Assembly: GCA_039707655.1 (NCBI GenBank)
Contig: CM077667.1
Span: forward strand, 543,162,222-543,226,221
Reading direction: 5' to 3'
From: Elymus sibiricus
Taxonomy: Eukaryota > Streptophyta > Magnoliopsida > Poales > Poaceae
DNA: 64,000 nucleotides
A program made the translations under genes and the position numbers. Each line of letters opens with the position of its first letter. Within the stretch, counting starts at the first letter, position 1. The notes beneath the pieces are model-generated. The model was not told the origin of the DNA and ran no database searches. It saw nothing but the letters and a program-made list of their open reading frames with translations. Of this stretch, positions 10,455 to 24,800 are shown in pieces.

Positions 10455-13400
10455 CAACTGCCTGTAGGTAGCCCCCTTTCCAACTCCTTGGCCGAAGTTG
10501 AGTCTAGTAACTGAAAAACTTTTACTAACATAGTAGTGTGGCTTACGGGCCCACTTCTCAATCGGGTGGTATTGGGATCTTTTATTCCTCGTCTATACTC
10601 TGGGTTCTGATCTCTCTTCTCTTTCGGGTTAAAGATTTTACTAACTCCGACTCTAGGTTCTCGTAACTACTTTTCCTGGAGAGCCCTCATACCAGAAGAT
10701 CACCTGCTCCGTCAGAAGATTCTGAAGATACCCTTTTGATGTTTTCCGAGACTTTGTGCTCACCGGCTTTGCAATTCCCTACCGCCGATAAGTCCCTATG
10801 GATGACTAATTGCACTTGTCATTCATACAATCTTTTCTCGTTACTCTTGTTATTACAAGATGCCCCGAAATACTCTCCATTGCCCCGATAGCCCTTTGAG
10901 TTTACTGCCTTATAGTTCTTTTCCGCATGGAAGCCTTACGGGTAATTCCTCACAATTGTCGAGGATCCGTTCATCCCAGTTGTTCATATGTTTCACAAAA
11001 TTCTTCGAAATACTTTTCGATCTTCCGAAAATCCTCGGCAGCTTGTTGCTCTTGAAATTCTTGCCTGCTCGCATTATGGTTAATTCCATATGTCTAGTAG
11101 TCTTCGTTAACATCCCTTGTCTTTGCCATTTTGAGCCTATTGATTCAATGTATGCGTATGCACGCAGTCATCAGGTGATCCGTTTAAATTATCTTTCCGG
11201 CTCAGACGTCCTTCCGGACATGAGTTGGTTCTCGGCAATTCAAACCTTTATTGATTGTCCGACTAAGTCTTTTCAACTTATCCATCCTTGATCAAAGCGT
11301 CTGCTTCTGATCCTTCAATTTGGAAATCATAATTCCTTTGTATTTAAGCATCAGACTATTCAGGTGTTTCTTGAATCCGATGCCTCCGCATTCTTTATTC
11401 CTCTGAATGAGTACCGATACTCACATCAGCTCCGTTGTGGATCGCCCGATCCATTGTTGGATTATTATCCGACAGTGTCCTTCATTTTAAATCACCTTGT
11501 GTGTTCTTCCCCTGATACATAATGCCTTTGGTAAATTGTACCCTCTGTTTGGCCAACCGTGCTCTACCTTCGAGCTTGTGTTAAGTACTCTTGAAGTTTG
11601 TTGTATATGTTCCTAAGATACCCCGAGGGGTTGAACCTATGCCTTCCTTAATCCGTGTGAACCCGACAGATTTCACGAGTCATACTTTTCTGGTGTTTTG
11701 CCAGATAATCTTTTTAAACTATAATTTCACCAAAGGCGAGGTGTAAATGGAAGGTGATGCATTGATGAAGTGGGAGTCGACCTTGAACCTTGTGTTCATG
11801 CCCATGGAAACGATGTTGATCTTATCATAGAAGCTTCTCCTTTCAATAATCCTTCATTGTATGATTTGATCTTGTATCTTTGATCTTGCCCTTTTGCAAT
11901 CGTGGTTCCGACCATGTTGTTCTACTTCGATTTCATTCTCAGACAAGTTAAAGTACTTGTCCTCCATAGATCAATACGCTAGTCTAACCTCCATGCTGAT
12001 CTACCTCCGAGTATTATCCCTGGTATCTTGATAAATATTATGGGGCTTTATAACTTCTTATGAGCTCCTCATCAATTATGATATTTCACTGATTCCGATT
12101 TCCTCGTGCTCTGAGTTGTTGGACACTCAAGGACACCGATAATTGAATCAAGTCTGCCTTGCGATTCAACAACTCTTAGAAATCTTCTTTGCTTATGAGT
12201 TTGCGCTCGATCTTGTCTTTCCAAGCTGTTTGGCTACATCATCATCGTCATGCTAAGGCTTGACCATGCTATTTATATCCTTCATCCCCGGAGCACAATT
12301 CGAACAGTGCTCTAAGCTTACATCGAGTTGCAACGTCACGATGGTTGTCTTGAAGGCAATTTCGACTCTGAGCTAGCACTCTAAACTGTGGTTCCGACTA
12401 CTTGTCGCTTCACCATTTTCTTGCTTGATGTCGTCGCTGATTGATTACATCTTCAAGAGACTTCTCGGCAAATGTGTCGTGATCCTCATCAACATTCCGG
12501 TCTCTTCCAGGATATCAATTAAATTCATGATGAGGGTATCATCCTTGTCCGTGGTAATTGGTGTTGTCGTTGGCGGCATCCTTGCCATCACCTCTCATTT
12601 CTTTGTTCCCGTGTTGTTTCTAACCGGAATACTGACAAATGGAATGTGATGTGTGAATTCAACACTTATGGCATAGCAACTCTATTACCTGGGAGTTAAT
12701 GAACAATAAGTCCATTCTTAGTGTGTTGGTTGTTGGATCAACATTCTAACATTGGTCGTGCTACTTAGTCCAGATTTTGATAGCACCTTTAGATTAATGT
12801 TTAATTGTGGATGTTTCCCTCGAGCATACCACATTATATCATTTGGTTGTGTTCACTCAATCATGGAGATCCTTCTTTGTGGGAATCTCGACGAATTGTT
12901 GCTGAGCCCATCAGCCAGATCCTGTTCTCCCTCGTGGTTCATGATGAACATTTAAGATAGTGTTGGAAACCTCGAAAGCATTATCTTTGTGCCTAGTTCA
13001 TGAAGAATATGTTTGATAAAAGAAGTGTTTTTCTATAAGTTCACGTGCATTTTGCCACCGTGCTTATGGGAAATTTTTGCCTCGCTTCCTTTGGGATCGT
13101 TCCAATTCATTCAGGCATGTGCGAAGTATTCTATGGTTTGATAGATTTGCTATCTTCACTCCATATGTATTTGCTACCATGCCAAGCCACTGATTGATTT
13201 GATCTAGAAAAGGAAGTTCCTCGTAAGAGCTAATCCAGGCTTACACATGGAAGATTGATATCCTCTATGATGGTCCCCAATCAGAACTTGATTGCCCTAC
13301 ATTAAAAAAACTTCTATGTGGGCACGAATGTCTTGACCTTGTGTTCAGATGTCTTGTAGTCTGGCTAATGATTCAAGTCTTGCTTCTGTCGTTCATCCCG

Positions 13401-14903
13401 AGATTCTTGCAACATCATCTCGTAGGTCGGTGTTCCATCCTTTTCTCCTCAGTCCTTCTTTGTCTGAAGTATCTTGACACCAACCAGATCAGAATCTCGG
13501 ACAGATATGATGGTTGGAACATTATCAAGGGTTATAACTTTGGTCTTTATCACTCGGTAAGGTGATGTTGTAGCTAGCACACCTGGCCGGATGACCTATT
13601 GTTATAATGCTTTGTTCAGCTAGGGTTGACATTCTTCCATGGGGGAATTGTAAGAATTATTTTATAAGTTGTTCCTACTGGATCCTTTGTGTAGCCAAAT
13701 TCCATCCTTTACTCGAAACACCATATCATTGCTATCCCGAAGCATGGATGTGGTATATCGATCACCAAAAGGAATAATATAAGCATCAATGCTAATTGTT
13801 TCTTGATCAATTATTCAAACCCCATTGTATGGGCATGTCATGGATTTTCCTCGCCCCTTTTACCTAAATGGTTATCTACTTGCTATCCTGTCATGTATAT
13901 CATGCTCTGTTTTTCCTTGGGAAAGATATACTCCTAACACTTGAGTATAATCACATTTTCCTTTCCATTGGTCTGTTTAATGTGATGAACACAATTTTCC
14001 TTTCCATTGGTCTGGTTGATCTAATAATCACATTTTCCTTTCCATCGGTCTGTTTAACCTTTCTTGAGATTATATGATCTAAGCAGTAATAATTCTCTGC
14101 TTAGGTAAACACCTCGGTGAACAAGTCTGTCAGATAGAGCCTGTTACTATTGTTGATAACATTCCGGTAACCGCCGGTGGACGAGAACTTTGCCTATTGG
14201 TCCGCCTCATTTCTACGAGCAGGAAAATGGTTCTATTCGTCCCCCGCCCTTGGTACCGACATGGTTACCAACATATCTGACCATTTATCCTCTGACACGT
14301 CTTCTTTCATGACCGTGCAAGTTGTCACCGCTCTTCCTGCTCTTAACCACATGGTCGACCCATAACCCTCAGTTCGACAGGATCGAAACCTGACTCTCTT
14401 GTACATCTTTGATTCCAAAATATCCTTTGCACTTGGCTTCGTTTGTAATTCCCGAGCCACCGTCCAAGGGATGATCTATCCTACTATCAGACGCAATAAT
14501 TATTTTCGTTGCTCTGAATTCCTTTCATCTTCTGATCAGTCATCAAATGATTGCCTACCCATTTGAAACTTTTACACCATCGCATTTTGCTCTTAGTGAT
14601 CCCTCGAGTCTTAACTTGAGAAATAAATCTTGTGTTCCTCCCTGAGTTCGCCGTCAGATGCCCAGCTTTGTTTAGATTCGTTCTTCCAGAGTTTTCCTTC
14701 TTATCTCATTCGTAGTGCGGTGAAGATCCCGAAGAAAGGATGACGGCTTCATCATGGTGACCTGAAGCAGAAACATGAATATATTAACGAAAGGGATCAA
14801 CTTTTTCGAGGATAACAACAAAGACGAGAAGATCCGTTAGAGTTTCGTAACCTAAACTTTGCCCCCTTACTTCTACCTCTTAATTCTCGGGACGAGAATT
14901 CTT

Positions 14904-14919
14904 GTTAGTAGGGGAGAGT
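14904..14919 (+). other. Polypurine tract of the 12.9-kb LTR element
   Basis: A purine-rich run 'taggggagag' ends one or two bases before the TGTGACACC start of the 3' LTR, the expected place for plus-strand priming. Confidence 0.65.
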
Positions 14920-17900
14920 TGTGACACCCTGGATTTTGGCTACAGTGATCATTGTAATTAAGCACAGTGATGACCATGAACAGTGCCTAATCATTTTGCT
15001 AAGTAGAATGTGATCAAGTTGGAAATCATATCTCATTTTTAAATTTCACCTAAAAAGGGCATTAATTTTTAATGTGATAAAATAAAATTGCAAATAGCAT
15101 ATGAAAAATGTTGCACACTTGTTAAAATTCTCAAAACTAATGTTGTTAAGGAAAACAACATCACCATCAAGCTATAGTGGGCTAATGCATTTAAAACAAG
15201 TGCCAAACAGCAACATAAATGCCTTTCTTCATTTTTGAAAAATCCAAAAGAATCCCAAACTTGCCCAAACTTTTTGAGGCAGAGCACAATATTCCAAAGT
15301 ATTTATTTTGACCAGGTTCACATTTTTTGCTAAGTCATTTGATGGCAAAAGAATATTGCAAAGAGCTTCTGTAAAAGAAAGAAACAGAAAAGAAATGAAA
15401 AAGGCTGAGCTGCACTGTGCACTAGAGCCCATTGCTACAGTGCTTGGCCCAGCCCAGAAGCACAGTCATCGTCCTCCTCGCGCGCTGTCGCGCCCGAGGG
15501 CTGACACGATGGCGCCCGCCTCGCTGCCGGCCATCCAGCGGCTCCGCGACGAGGATAAGGACGCCCTCGAGCTCCTCTCCCTCCCCCGCAACCCTATCCA
15601 CTCTCAGATCTCTCTCCCTCGCTCGTCTTCTCCCTCCCGCACAGACGCCCGATGCCGTCGACATGGCCGAGCTCGCCGGCGTGGCCACAGGCCTCCCCGA
15701 CGCCTGAGACCAGGCCCGCTCGCTCCTTCTGCCTCCTCTCCTTCCTCTCCGGCTACTGGTTCGAGCACTGCGCCACCACAGCGTGCGGATCGAGCGCTTC
15801 CCCGTCTTCGGTCGCCGGCGCTTTTCCGACGAATCCCGGCGGACTGCTGCTCCTAAGCTACCACCGGGCCTCCGTGCGCCTCCACGGTGAGCAGCAGCTT
15901 CTTTCCCCTCTCTTTCCCGTAAGTTTGCGCCACCGTAGCGCCGTTGCCATCGCCGCCCGAAAGCGTCGCCGCCGTGGAGCTCGCCGCCGTTGCAACAGCC
16001 TCTGTCATGGCCGTCCGAGCGCGGGAACGCAGTCAGCACCTCTCCGCGGTTCGAACGCGCCCCTCCGCAATATTAGCCATGCCCTCTAGCTCCGATCCCG
16101 ACCACGGCCGAACGCCGGCGTCCGCCGCGTTGTTCGCCGCCGTCGCTGCACGCCGTCTCCGGCCACCGCACCACCACCACTCGACGCGGCATCGACTGCC
16201 TGTTCGAACGCGCCTAGCCGCGCCCTTTTCTGTGCACCGTAGCGAATTTCCGGCGACGAACAGAGAGCGCCGCCGCGTATTTTTGTCGCCGGCGTTGTTC
16301 CGGCGCCGCCGCCGACGTGGACGTGTGGGGTCCACCCCCTGGGAGACTGCTAGTGGGCCCCAGCGCCTCGGTTGACCACGTTGACCTGGTCAATGATGGT
16401 TACTGTTCACCCCGAGTCTATGACATACGGGCCCCCTCTGTTAATTAGGCTAATTAAACGTTTTTATAAATAAAACTAAATAGTTAACCTAATCTATCAC
16501 TGACATGTGGGGCCCAGTAGCTAATTAGTCTCTGTTTAGTTTTAAATAAACCCAGTTAAGCTTCTGTCAATGACAGGTGGGGCCCACTGGTTAGATTTGA
16601 CTCTGGTCAGCCAGAGTTGACCTGCTGACGTCATGGTGATGTCATGATGACGTCATCATTTACTATTCTGGATGATTCGAATTTAAATAAATAATTAAAT
16701 TCCAGAAATTCTTTAAAACTTTGTAAATTAATAGAAAATAATCCGTAACTCAGATGAAAAAGTTTTATACATGAAAATTGATCAGAAAAATCCCACGAAT
16801 CCAAATATGCCATCCATTCATCTGTCACATGCTCCTAGCATGATAAACATGGAACTTTTCCCCTCCGGATCGCCTGTCCGATAAATCCAAAGACCCGGGA
16901 AATATCGTCAGATATTCTTCCGACCCGTCTGCGATGTGCAACACTGCGTTAGTGCATGCCTAGCCCTGCATATTGCCATGTCATGCATCGTGATGCATTT
17001 GTCTGCTTTATATTTATTGTTTCTTCCCCCCTCTTCTCTCCGGTAGACTCCAAGACCGACGCTGCTGCCGGGTACGACTACGCGCCTGACGATCAGCCCT
17101 TTGCCGCAGAGCAGCAAGGCAAGCAACCCCCCCTTGAGCATTCCGATATCACCCATTTCCTTTCCCTCTCGGTCTTGCATTAGATTTTGCTACTGTATTA
17201 GTTAGCTCCTATTCTGATGCATAGCCTGTTTTTGATAAACTGTTACTATACCTGCAATCATATCAACTGCGTAGTATAGGTTGATCAATGAATCCCCTGA
17301 GACCCCCCTTAGTCCCAGTTGCCCCTACTTCTTCATCGACGACTCGAAGACCCGAAGACTCGGTCAACCGACCGACGAGCCAGACCTCTCACATCACCGC
17401 ACACCCCTTAAGTATGGCACTGCAGAGCTACTATCGAGTGCCGAGGGTGATACCTCACTTAGCACTCCCGATGTTAATTCTGTAGCGTAGCTAATCGGTC
17501 GTGGGTATTGAGGGTGATTCCTCCTTCCCATTTATCGACAGCGACTCTTGTCATACACATACCTCGAGTGGGATCCATCGAGGGTGATTCCTCGGATATC
17601 CACTTGGTGTATAAACACACAGTTACTTCTACTTGACTTTGTTTAAATGTGAAAGACGGGACTGGAGGGACAGGCGGTACCACCCTGGTTGAGGTGGACC
17701 TGAGCTCCCGACAGTCTTGAGACGGGTCGGCCCCAAGGGTACCCATGTGTGAGATGTGGTGGGATGCACCGGTAAGGCATCCGGGTTATGTTGAGGCGTG
17801 GACGGGCAGGAGAGGCCCTTGCCACACATCCTCGAGACGGGGTGATGGGACCGCACTTTGAGGGTCGCGCTTGCCCCACATTAATAAAATGCTAATGGGT

Positions 17901-19100
17901 TGGGTATTTGATCTGAGTTGGGTCGTTGGCCTTTTTACGCACCAAACCATCGCGTGGGAGAAGTTATGGGTACTCAGCGTCGTTGTATCAGCCGAAGCTC
18001 TTCGGACGTCAGCAATGGAGCGGCGCGCGCCGGATTGGACTGGATGGTGCAGCTCTTGGACTGGAGTGTACTAGGTCTGCTTCCGTCCGCCCACGCATCG
18101 TGCAGGAGCGCAAGGGCAAGTGGGCCCACGAACCTGCGCGCTTAGGATTTAGACCGGTGGGTTGGCCTCTTCGTTGAGCCTAGGTGGGGCGACAACGTGC
18201 TGCTATCCCGAGGCCGGGCATGACCCAGGAAAGTGTGTGCAGCCGGAGGTGATCAGGCGTGTTGGAAATGCGATGCGCCTCTGTAGGGAAGAACAAACTA
18301 TTCGAATAGCCGTGTCCACGGTAACATGACGACTTGGAGTTGTACCTTGACCTTATACAACTATAATTGTGATTTAATTTGAATTGAATTGTGGCTCCGA
18401 GATTGCTTCCTCGCAGGGAGTCGGGGAAGAATCTCTGGGCGTGGTTACTTAATAAAATTGCTACAATAATATGACTATATATGAGATACCAGTCTACTCT
18501 CTTCTAATGCTGCAAGATGCTGAAGATGCTAGTCTTCGATAGGACTAGGCCTTCTCCCAATTCTTGCTTTTTGCAGTCAGTCCAGATATAACCCCTCCCC
18601 TTGATAATGATGCATACTTAGCATAGTTCTGATGTCAGTCTTGCGAGTACTTTGGATGAGTACTCACTGCTTCTATGCTTTCTCTTTCCCCCTTCGATAC
18701 GATGCTGCGTTCAGCCGATGGAGCCCAGGAGGTGGAGTACGCCGTAGACGACTACTACACCACCGCTGGAGCCTACTACTACGTGGAGGCTGCCCCCGAC
18801 GCTCAGGAGTAGTTAGGAGGTTCCCAGGCAGGAGGCCTCACCTCTTTCGATCCGCTGTTTATGTTTGTGCTAGCCTTCTTAAGGCAAAACTTGTCTAACT
18901 TATGTCTGTACTCAGATATTACTTGCTTCCACTGACTCGTGCTTTGTCGAGCTTTGTATTCGAGCCCTCGAGGCCCCTGGCTTGTAATATGAAGCTGTAT
19001 GACTTTAATTTGTGTCTTCTGTTGTGTTGTGATATCAATCAGTGAGTCCCTAAACTTGGTCGTACATGATTAGCGTACGGTCGAAATTGGCGGCATCACA
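14920..19100 (+). repeat. 3' LTR (4181 bp)
   Basis: Collinear with the 5' LTR over its whole length, including the GC-rich block (about 15440-16380) and its long frames on both strands (plus 15308-15856, minus 15422-16039). It ends GGCATCACA, directly before TSD copy CCGTT. One clear indel against the 5' LTR is a missing 8-bp stretch near 19065 ('cattgtgtg' region of 10397-10405). Confidence 0.88.
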
Positions 19101-19105
19101 CCGTT

Positions 19106-20158
19106 CCACAATTTGCTAGCCTCTTCGGTATCGTGTATTGCCCTTTCTCACCTCGAGAGTTGGTGCCAACTTTGCAGGTGTATCCAAAACCCGTGATATG
19201 GTACGATCAAATACACATAAGCCTCCTTATGTCTTCCTCAAAACAACCACCGTAGCTACCTATTATGGAATTTCCATAGCCATTATGAGATATATTGTCA
19301 TCTAACTTCCACCGTTCCGTCACATGACTTGTGTGTTCATTGTCATATTGCTTTGCATGATCATATAGAGCTGACTTGATATTTGTGGCAAAGCCACCGT
19401 TCATCATTATTATACATGTTATGCTAGATCATTGCACATCTTGGTACACTGCCGAAGGCATTCATATAGAATCATCTTGTATTGTTGTATTGAGTTGTAA
19501 GCAAATAAAAGTGTGATGATCATCATTATTAGAGCATTGTTGCAGTTAGCAAAGTATGACGGAGACGACGATTTGCCCACATGTCGGGATGAGACTCCGG
19601 ATGAAAAAGGGGCCAAAAAGAGTCCACCGAAGAAAAGAGAAGGGGCAACGCTATTATCTTTTTACCACACTTGTGTTAAAAGTAGCACAAGGTTTTTCAT
19701 ATAGAGTGTCTCCTGAGTTGTCACTTTCATATAATAGTGTTTCATTATAGAACTTGGCTTGTATATTCTGATTATGGGCTTCCTCAAATTCCCGAGGTGT
19801 TCATGAACACGGAAGTTGGATGCACACCCACTTAGTTTCTATTGAGCTTTCATACATTTATAGGTCTTAGTGCATCCATTGCATGACAATCCCTACTCCT
19901 CACGTTGATATCGATTGATAGGCATCACCATAGCCCATTGATCCGCCTAGTTGATGCGAGACATTATTCCTTTTCACTTCCCATTATATTATCAATGTTG
20001 ATTATATGCATTTATATGCTATTATATATCATTTATTGAGACTAACCTATTAACCCAGTGCATAGTGTGAGTTCCTGTTTTTTACTTGTTTTTTACTTTT
20101 CAGAAAATCAATACCAAACGAAGTCCAAACACGATGCAACTTTAAGGTAAATTTTTGT
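19106..20158 (+). mobile_element. Old LTR-retrotransposon remnant, right half
   Basis: Continues the remnant interrupted at 6245. It holds the abundant Triticeae words 'gctagcctcttcggta', 'ggcattcatatagaatcat' and 'gttggatgcacacccactta' and ends with 'aaatcaataccaaacgaag', typical of LTR or UTR parts of wheat gypsy-type elements. No intact frame is present. It stops where the LINE reverse-transcriptase sequence starts. Confidence 0.5.
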
Positions 20159-21237
20159 AGGAGTAGTGACACACCTTGTGGATGGTGGCCTTTCGATTTT
20201 GCAATATGCTGATGATATAATTATTTTTGTGGAACATGACCAAGACAAGGGTCGAAACTTGAAACTCTTACTTTCGGCGTTTGAGCAAATGTCGCACCTT
20301 AAAAATAACCTCCATAAAACCAAATTGTTCTGCTTTGTAGAAGCCTGCGAGGCGGCGACTGATTATGCTGACCTGTTTAGTTGTGCTCGAGGACAATTCC
20401 TAATTAAATATTTGGGAATTCGGATTTATTATCGTCATCTCACTAATATGAAGTGGAAACATGTAGAGGAGCGTTGAGAGAAACGATTGAGTAATTAGCA
20501 TGGGAAGTTGCTCTTTGTTGGAGGACGGCTGGTCTTAATCAATTATGTGCTCATAAATATGGTTCTCTATATGCTTTTTTTTCAAAAAGAGGGGTCTTGC
20601 AAAGACTGGATTATTTCAGATCTAGATTGTTTTGGCAAGAACATAATGAAAAGAAAAAATACAGGCTGACAAAATGGAGCTTGTTTTGTAGGCCGAAAGA
20701 CCAAGGTGGTCTTGGCATTCATGCTCTCCAGGTCAAGAATTATGCCTTACTTAGTAAATTGTTGTTCACACATCTTACACAGGATGGTGTTTAGCAAACC
20801 CTGTTGTGCAACAAGTATCTATGCCAAAAAGATGTGTCTTAGGCCTACTTGTAATCTGGTGAGTCACAATTTTGGGCAAGTCTAATGGTGGCAAAGAAAC
20901 TTAATCTCCGTTTTGGATCCTTATCGATTAAAGGTGGGTCTGAGTTTCGTTTGTGGGAGAGCAATTGGTTAGGCAATGCCAGCCTCCGAGATTAATACCC
21001 TGCTTTGTATTGGATTGTTCGTGATAAGAATGAAACTCTTGCGCAGCTGCTTAGTTCTCTCCCACCAGATATTTTTTTGAGGCGGGGTTTGATTAGCACG
21101 TGTCTTGTGTCATGGCAAAATCTTTTGTCCCAGTTGGATATGATTAACCTGACACAAGGACTAGATGTATTTCGTTGGAACCTCAATACACCTGCGTCCT
21201 TCACAGTCGACTCGATGCACCGTGCGTTCTTATAATC
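20159..21237 (+). pseudogene. LINE ORF2 remnant: reverse transcriptase and zf-RVT, part 1
   Basis: Reads GVVTHLVDGGLSILQYADD; the catalytic YADD box is at 20205-20216. After it come LINE motifs such as KTKLFCF, YLGIRI, LINYVL, RLFWQ and DQGGLGIHALQVKNYALLSK. Stops interrupt at about 20475, 20792 and 20988, so it is dead. The 5' end is truncated just upstream of YADD, leaving no endonuclease or early RT motifs. The frame runs up to 21237, where the CACTA transposon begins, and continues at 32955 (SEVPMDNNKKIWKSKI), confirming the two parts were one LINE (non-LTR retrotransposon, L1-type). Confidence 0.85.
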
Positions 21238-21490
21238 CACTAGTAGGAAAACCCCCATTTGTCCCAGTTCGTAAGGGCCTTTAGTCCCGGTTCTGGAACC
21301 GGGACTAAAGGGTCGGGACTAAAGCCCAAAACCTTTAGTCCCGGTTCGCTTACCAACCGGGACAGAAGGGGCTCCACGTGGCCGGTGCTGGGAGCCCAGG
21401 CAGGAGGACCTTTAGTCCCGGTTGGTAACACCAACCGGGACCAAAAGGCAGGACCTTTAGTCCCGGTTGGCAACACTAACCGGGACCAAA
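21238..21490. repeat. CACTA terminal and subterminal repeats, 'left' end
   Basis: After CACTAGTAGG come at least four hairpins built from CTTTAGTCCCGGTT and its inverse AACCGGGACTAAAG, for example 21280-21310, 21335-21370, 21410-21446 and 21450-21492. In CACTA elements such subterminal repeats are the binding sites for element-encoded proteins. A run of 18 G follows at about 21520-21537. Confidence 0.85.
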
Positions 21491-21827
21491 AGGCACTGGG
21501 GTTTTTGTTTTTTTTTGAAAGGGGGGGGGGGGGGTTAGGGGGGTTTGTAGGGTTAATTGAGGTGTTTCATATTGTGTTAGCTAGCTAATAGAGAGAAGTG
21601 TCCTCTCTTTCTCCGTGCTTGGTCGACGCTAGCTACTATAGAGAGAACTCGACACGCTAGCTAGTAAGCAAATGAAGGAACCATTAAGTACACAAGATCG
21701 TCATGAACATATACACAGAGAAGTGATCGACCTCTCTTTCTCCGAGAGATTGGTCGAACAAGAAGTTTTCGTATATCTATCCGACGCTACTAGCTACATA
21801 TATACAATATAAGATCTCTTACAATCC

Positions 21828-24800
21828 CTAACATTTAATTTCAAATTCCAGATGGTATTCTCCGGCTTTATTTATGACGTGGTCAAGAAAGAATCCCGCC
21901 AATTCCTCTTGAATTGCTCGTATGCGATCATGTGGTAGGAGTTCATCCCACATCTGCCACGTCTAATTTGAAGAAGGGGGTCAATACATATATATGAATG
22001 AAACTCAACACAAATCATGGTAATAAAGTAAAATTGTGAATATTATTGCTTACACACTTGAAATTGTTTTTCAGAGTAGCCCCGCTCAGGGGTCGTCGCG
22101 TTTTAGATGAACTCGCAAACGTAGTATCCACAAAAATCATTCCCTTTTTCCTGCCACAAGCACTTTACGAGAAATAGAGTTCAATCAAACCGATAATCAA
22201 GCATGATAAATGGTATTGATGGAACTAGAATCAATGGGAGATGCGCGGAACTAGCTAGTAGTACTTACTTTCGGGTGTGTAAATCGCAGCTCCCTCGGCA
22301 GTGCCGGAACAATTGCGGTGAACTCTTTCCAAACCCTGCCAGACAAAGAAAATAATTACTTGATATCAGGAAATGAACAAAGTTGCCGATATGATGCGAT
22401 AATGATCGATTGAACTTACTTCTGGAGCATTTCAGTCATGTCCGCATATTCCTGGGGATCTTTTCGTTTCGAGTCTAAGACGATTACTACTCCCCGCTCA
22501 AGCTTAATCTCTAGCAGAATAAAGTGGAACCTGCGCACGCATGCATAACTCATCAATTACATTACTATAACCTCGAGTAATAAGGGAAACCGAATACGCA
22601 CAAGACAGTAACACTCACTTGAATTTGTAAGGAAAGAGTATTGTCCCTTTGTTTTGATTTTTAAGCAACGATTGTAGCAAGTTGTCCTCGGTTTGTGTGA
22701 CATTGTTTTTAACCGTAAACTCATGTATGATATTTGGGTTAATGAACCCAATGTCATAGATTTGTGCTTTTCTGCATTCGACGATCTTCAATCTGCATAA
22801 TATAGTGAGGATAATTATATATACATGCAATGAAAGAGCTGAGCTATATATATATATAGACTTAATTACAGAAGTAGTACTTACAGACAGTAGCAAGTCA
22901 CGATTGTTTTGTCGAGGGCCTTTTGATTGTATAACTGGAATATCTCCTCAAATTCAACATTCAACTGATCCATTCCAACGAGGTCGTGCTCCTCTTTAAT
23001 TCTCAGCGTCAAAGCATCCTTCCCAGACTCCCGGCATGTTTTCATGTACCATTCATGCAATGTTCGCATCATCGTTGTTAGAGGAGGATGATCAGGTTTG
23101 ACGAGAGGCCGCCCGTACCGGTAACTGAATTCGTCCACCTCCAACGGCTCAAACTGTACATCATCGCTCAGGTAATCACCAGGATTGGTACCGGGCACCA
23201 TCCCCGGATGATTAGCGAGGATATCGCTAGACACCTTGAGCGGGGGGCACGATTGGTTCACCTGTTCGCCGAGCTGGGGATTTTTTTTCCCACTTCTTCG
23301 TTTTGCTAACCTTGCATCACTGGAAGTACTTCCCGACCGCCGCGCGTCTTGATATGTCTTTTTAACACAGCGGTCAAAGTTGGAATCCGGCGGAGGCGGT
23401 GGTGGTCGCTTCAGGGCATCGATAGTGCGCATCACCTTCACCGGATCTAGCTTCTCCTTCGGAGGTGGAGTTTTCTTTGCAAAATGGGCCGTCAATTCGG
23501 CCTGACATATCTCCTTGTTTTCAGACTCGGTCCTCTCATATGGTAACTTTTCCAGAGGCTTGAGAGATGGACCGTATCTGTATTCCCTCCCGCCTCTTCT
23601 TGTACTACTAGCTGCCGGAGCGGCGGCGTCTCTCTTCCGTCGTTGCTTACGAGGCGGAGAAGGAGGCCGAGTGCTCCGACGCGCCGGAGGAGCCGGAGCG
23701 GCGGCATCTGTCTTCTGCCGTTGCCGACGAGGCTGAGGAGGAGGCATACTGCTCCGACGTGCCAGAGTAGGCGAAGGAGGAGGCGGAGTGCCCTCACGCG
23801 TGGGAGGAGCCGGAGAAGGAGGCGGTGTGCCCTGATCACTCGCCGGAGGAGGAGGAGGAGGAGGAGGAGGCGGAGAGCCCTGATTTGCCTGAGGAGGAGG
23901 AGGAGGCGGAGGCGTCCAGTTTGGAAGCTTGATGTACTCCTTCTTCCATAGACATGTACTGCTCAGAGCACGAGCCAACTTATTCTCTCCTTCACCTGTA
24001 GACTGGTCAAGATCGAGCTCCTCAAATTCCTCCATTACTTCATCCACCACCACAACAGCATAGCCATGTGGAATCGGTGAGCAGTGAAAAGTTCCGTTGG
24101 GTTGAGGAGGTGCAACAGAGCCGACAGCCGCCTTGAAAGTGAGGTTCCGGCATTTCGTCATGAGCTCGCAATGTTGAGCCTCCGTGATAGTATCCACAGG
24201 GTAGATAGGAGCCGTGAAGTCAGGCTGAACGGGCTCCGTGGAAGCGACGCTGCTTCTCCGCTGAGATGGCGGGGTAGCTTCTGGGGTAGCTTCGTGCCGC
24301 TGAGATGGTTGGCCGGCAGCTCGCTGGCTCTCAGCTTCCTCTAGCTTTTGTAGTCTTGCATTCAGCTTCTGAATTTCGCTCAGCTCCACTTTCCTCTTTC
24401 TCTCCCGGCTTCTGTAACCGCCTGCGTCGGGAAACCCAACCTTCCACGGAACAGAGCCTGGTGTGCCTCGTGTTCGTCCAGGGTGCTCATCATTCCCTAG
24501 GGCCAGAGTCAGCTCGTCCTTCTCTCTGTCGGGAATGAACGTCCCTTCCTGCGCTGCGGTGATATACTCCTGAAGCTTGTTCATGGGTATCGCAAGTTGC
24601 TCGTTCGTCCAATGGAACTTCCCTGTTTCAGGGTCCAAAGTTCCCCCAACCCCGAAGAACCAAGTCCTTGAACGGTCTGGCCAGTTCAATGTCTGTGGTA
24701 CGACGTTTTTAGCAATCAGGTCATTCTCAGCTTTGTCCCACAACGGCCGGGCTTTGAGGTAGCCACCTGACCCGTGTGATGGTGATACTGCTTCTTTGCA

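Larger units (their letters stand above)
10440..14919 (+). mobile_element. Degenerate interior of the 12.9-kb LTR element
   Basis: No intact gag or pol is present. The stretch 12425-12600 reads DYIFKRLLGKCVVILIN and then SSRIS, with the spacing of the gypsy reverse-transcriptase strand that normally carries FIDDIL and YS. The catalytic aspartates are lost. The remaining short open frames have no recognised domain. The LTRs are similar to each other while the interior is heavily decayed, so the interior was probably already defective when the element inserted. Confidence 0.45.
6246..19100 (+). mobile_element. Complete LTR retrotransposon, 12.9 kb, non-autonomous
   Basis: Two LTRs (6246-10439 and 14920-19100) begin TGTGACACC and end CACA. 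The element is flanked by a perfect 5-bp TSD, CCGTT (6241-6245 and 19101-19105). A primer site and polypurine tract are in the right places. The 4.48-kb interior has no open frame longer than 143 codons and no intact pol domain, so the element would need proteins from another element. In the first 370 or so LTR bases I count three substitutions and one indel, which suggests a fairly recent insertion. The TGTGACACC start and Met primer site fit the gypsy group. Confidence 0.9.

Noticed and set aside
10860..11291. 143-codon frame in the interior of the 12.9-kb LTR element
   Set aside because: No start context, no domain, and the surrounding sequence is degenerate; not reported as a gene.
23492..23951. 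Arg/Leu-rich frames opposite the CACTA second gene
   Set aside because: They are shadows of its proline-rich linker.
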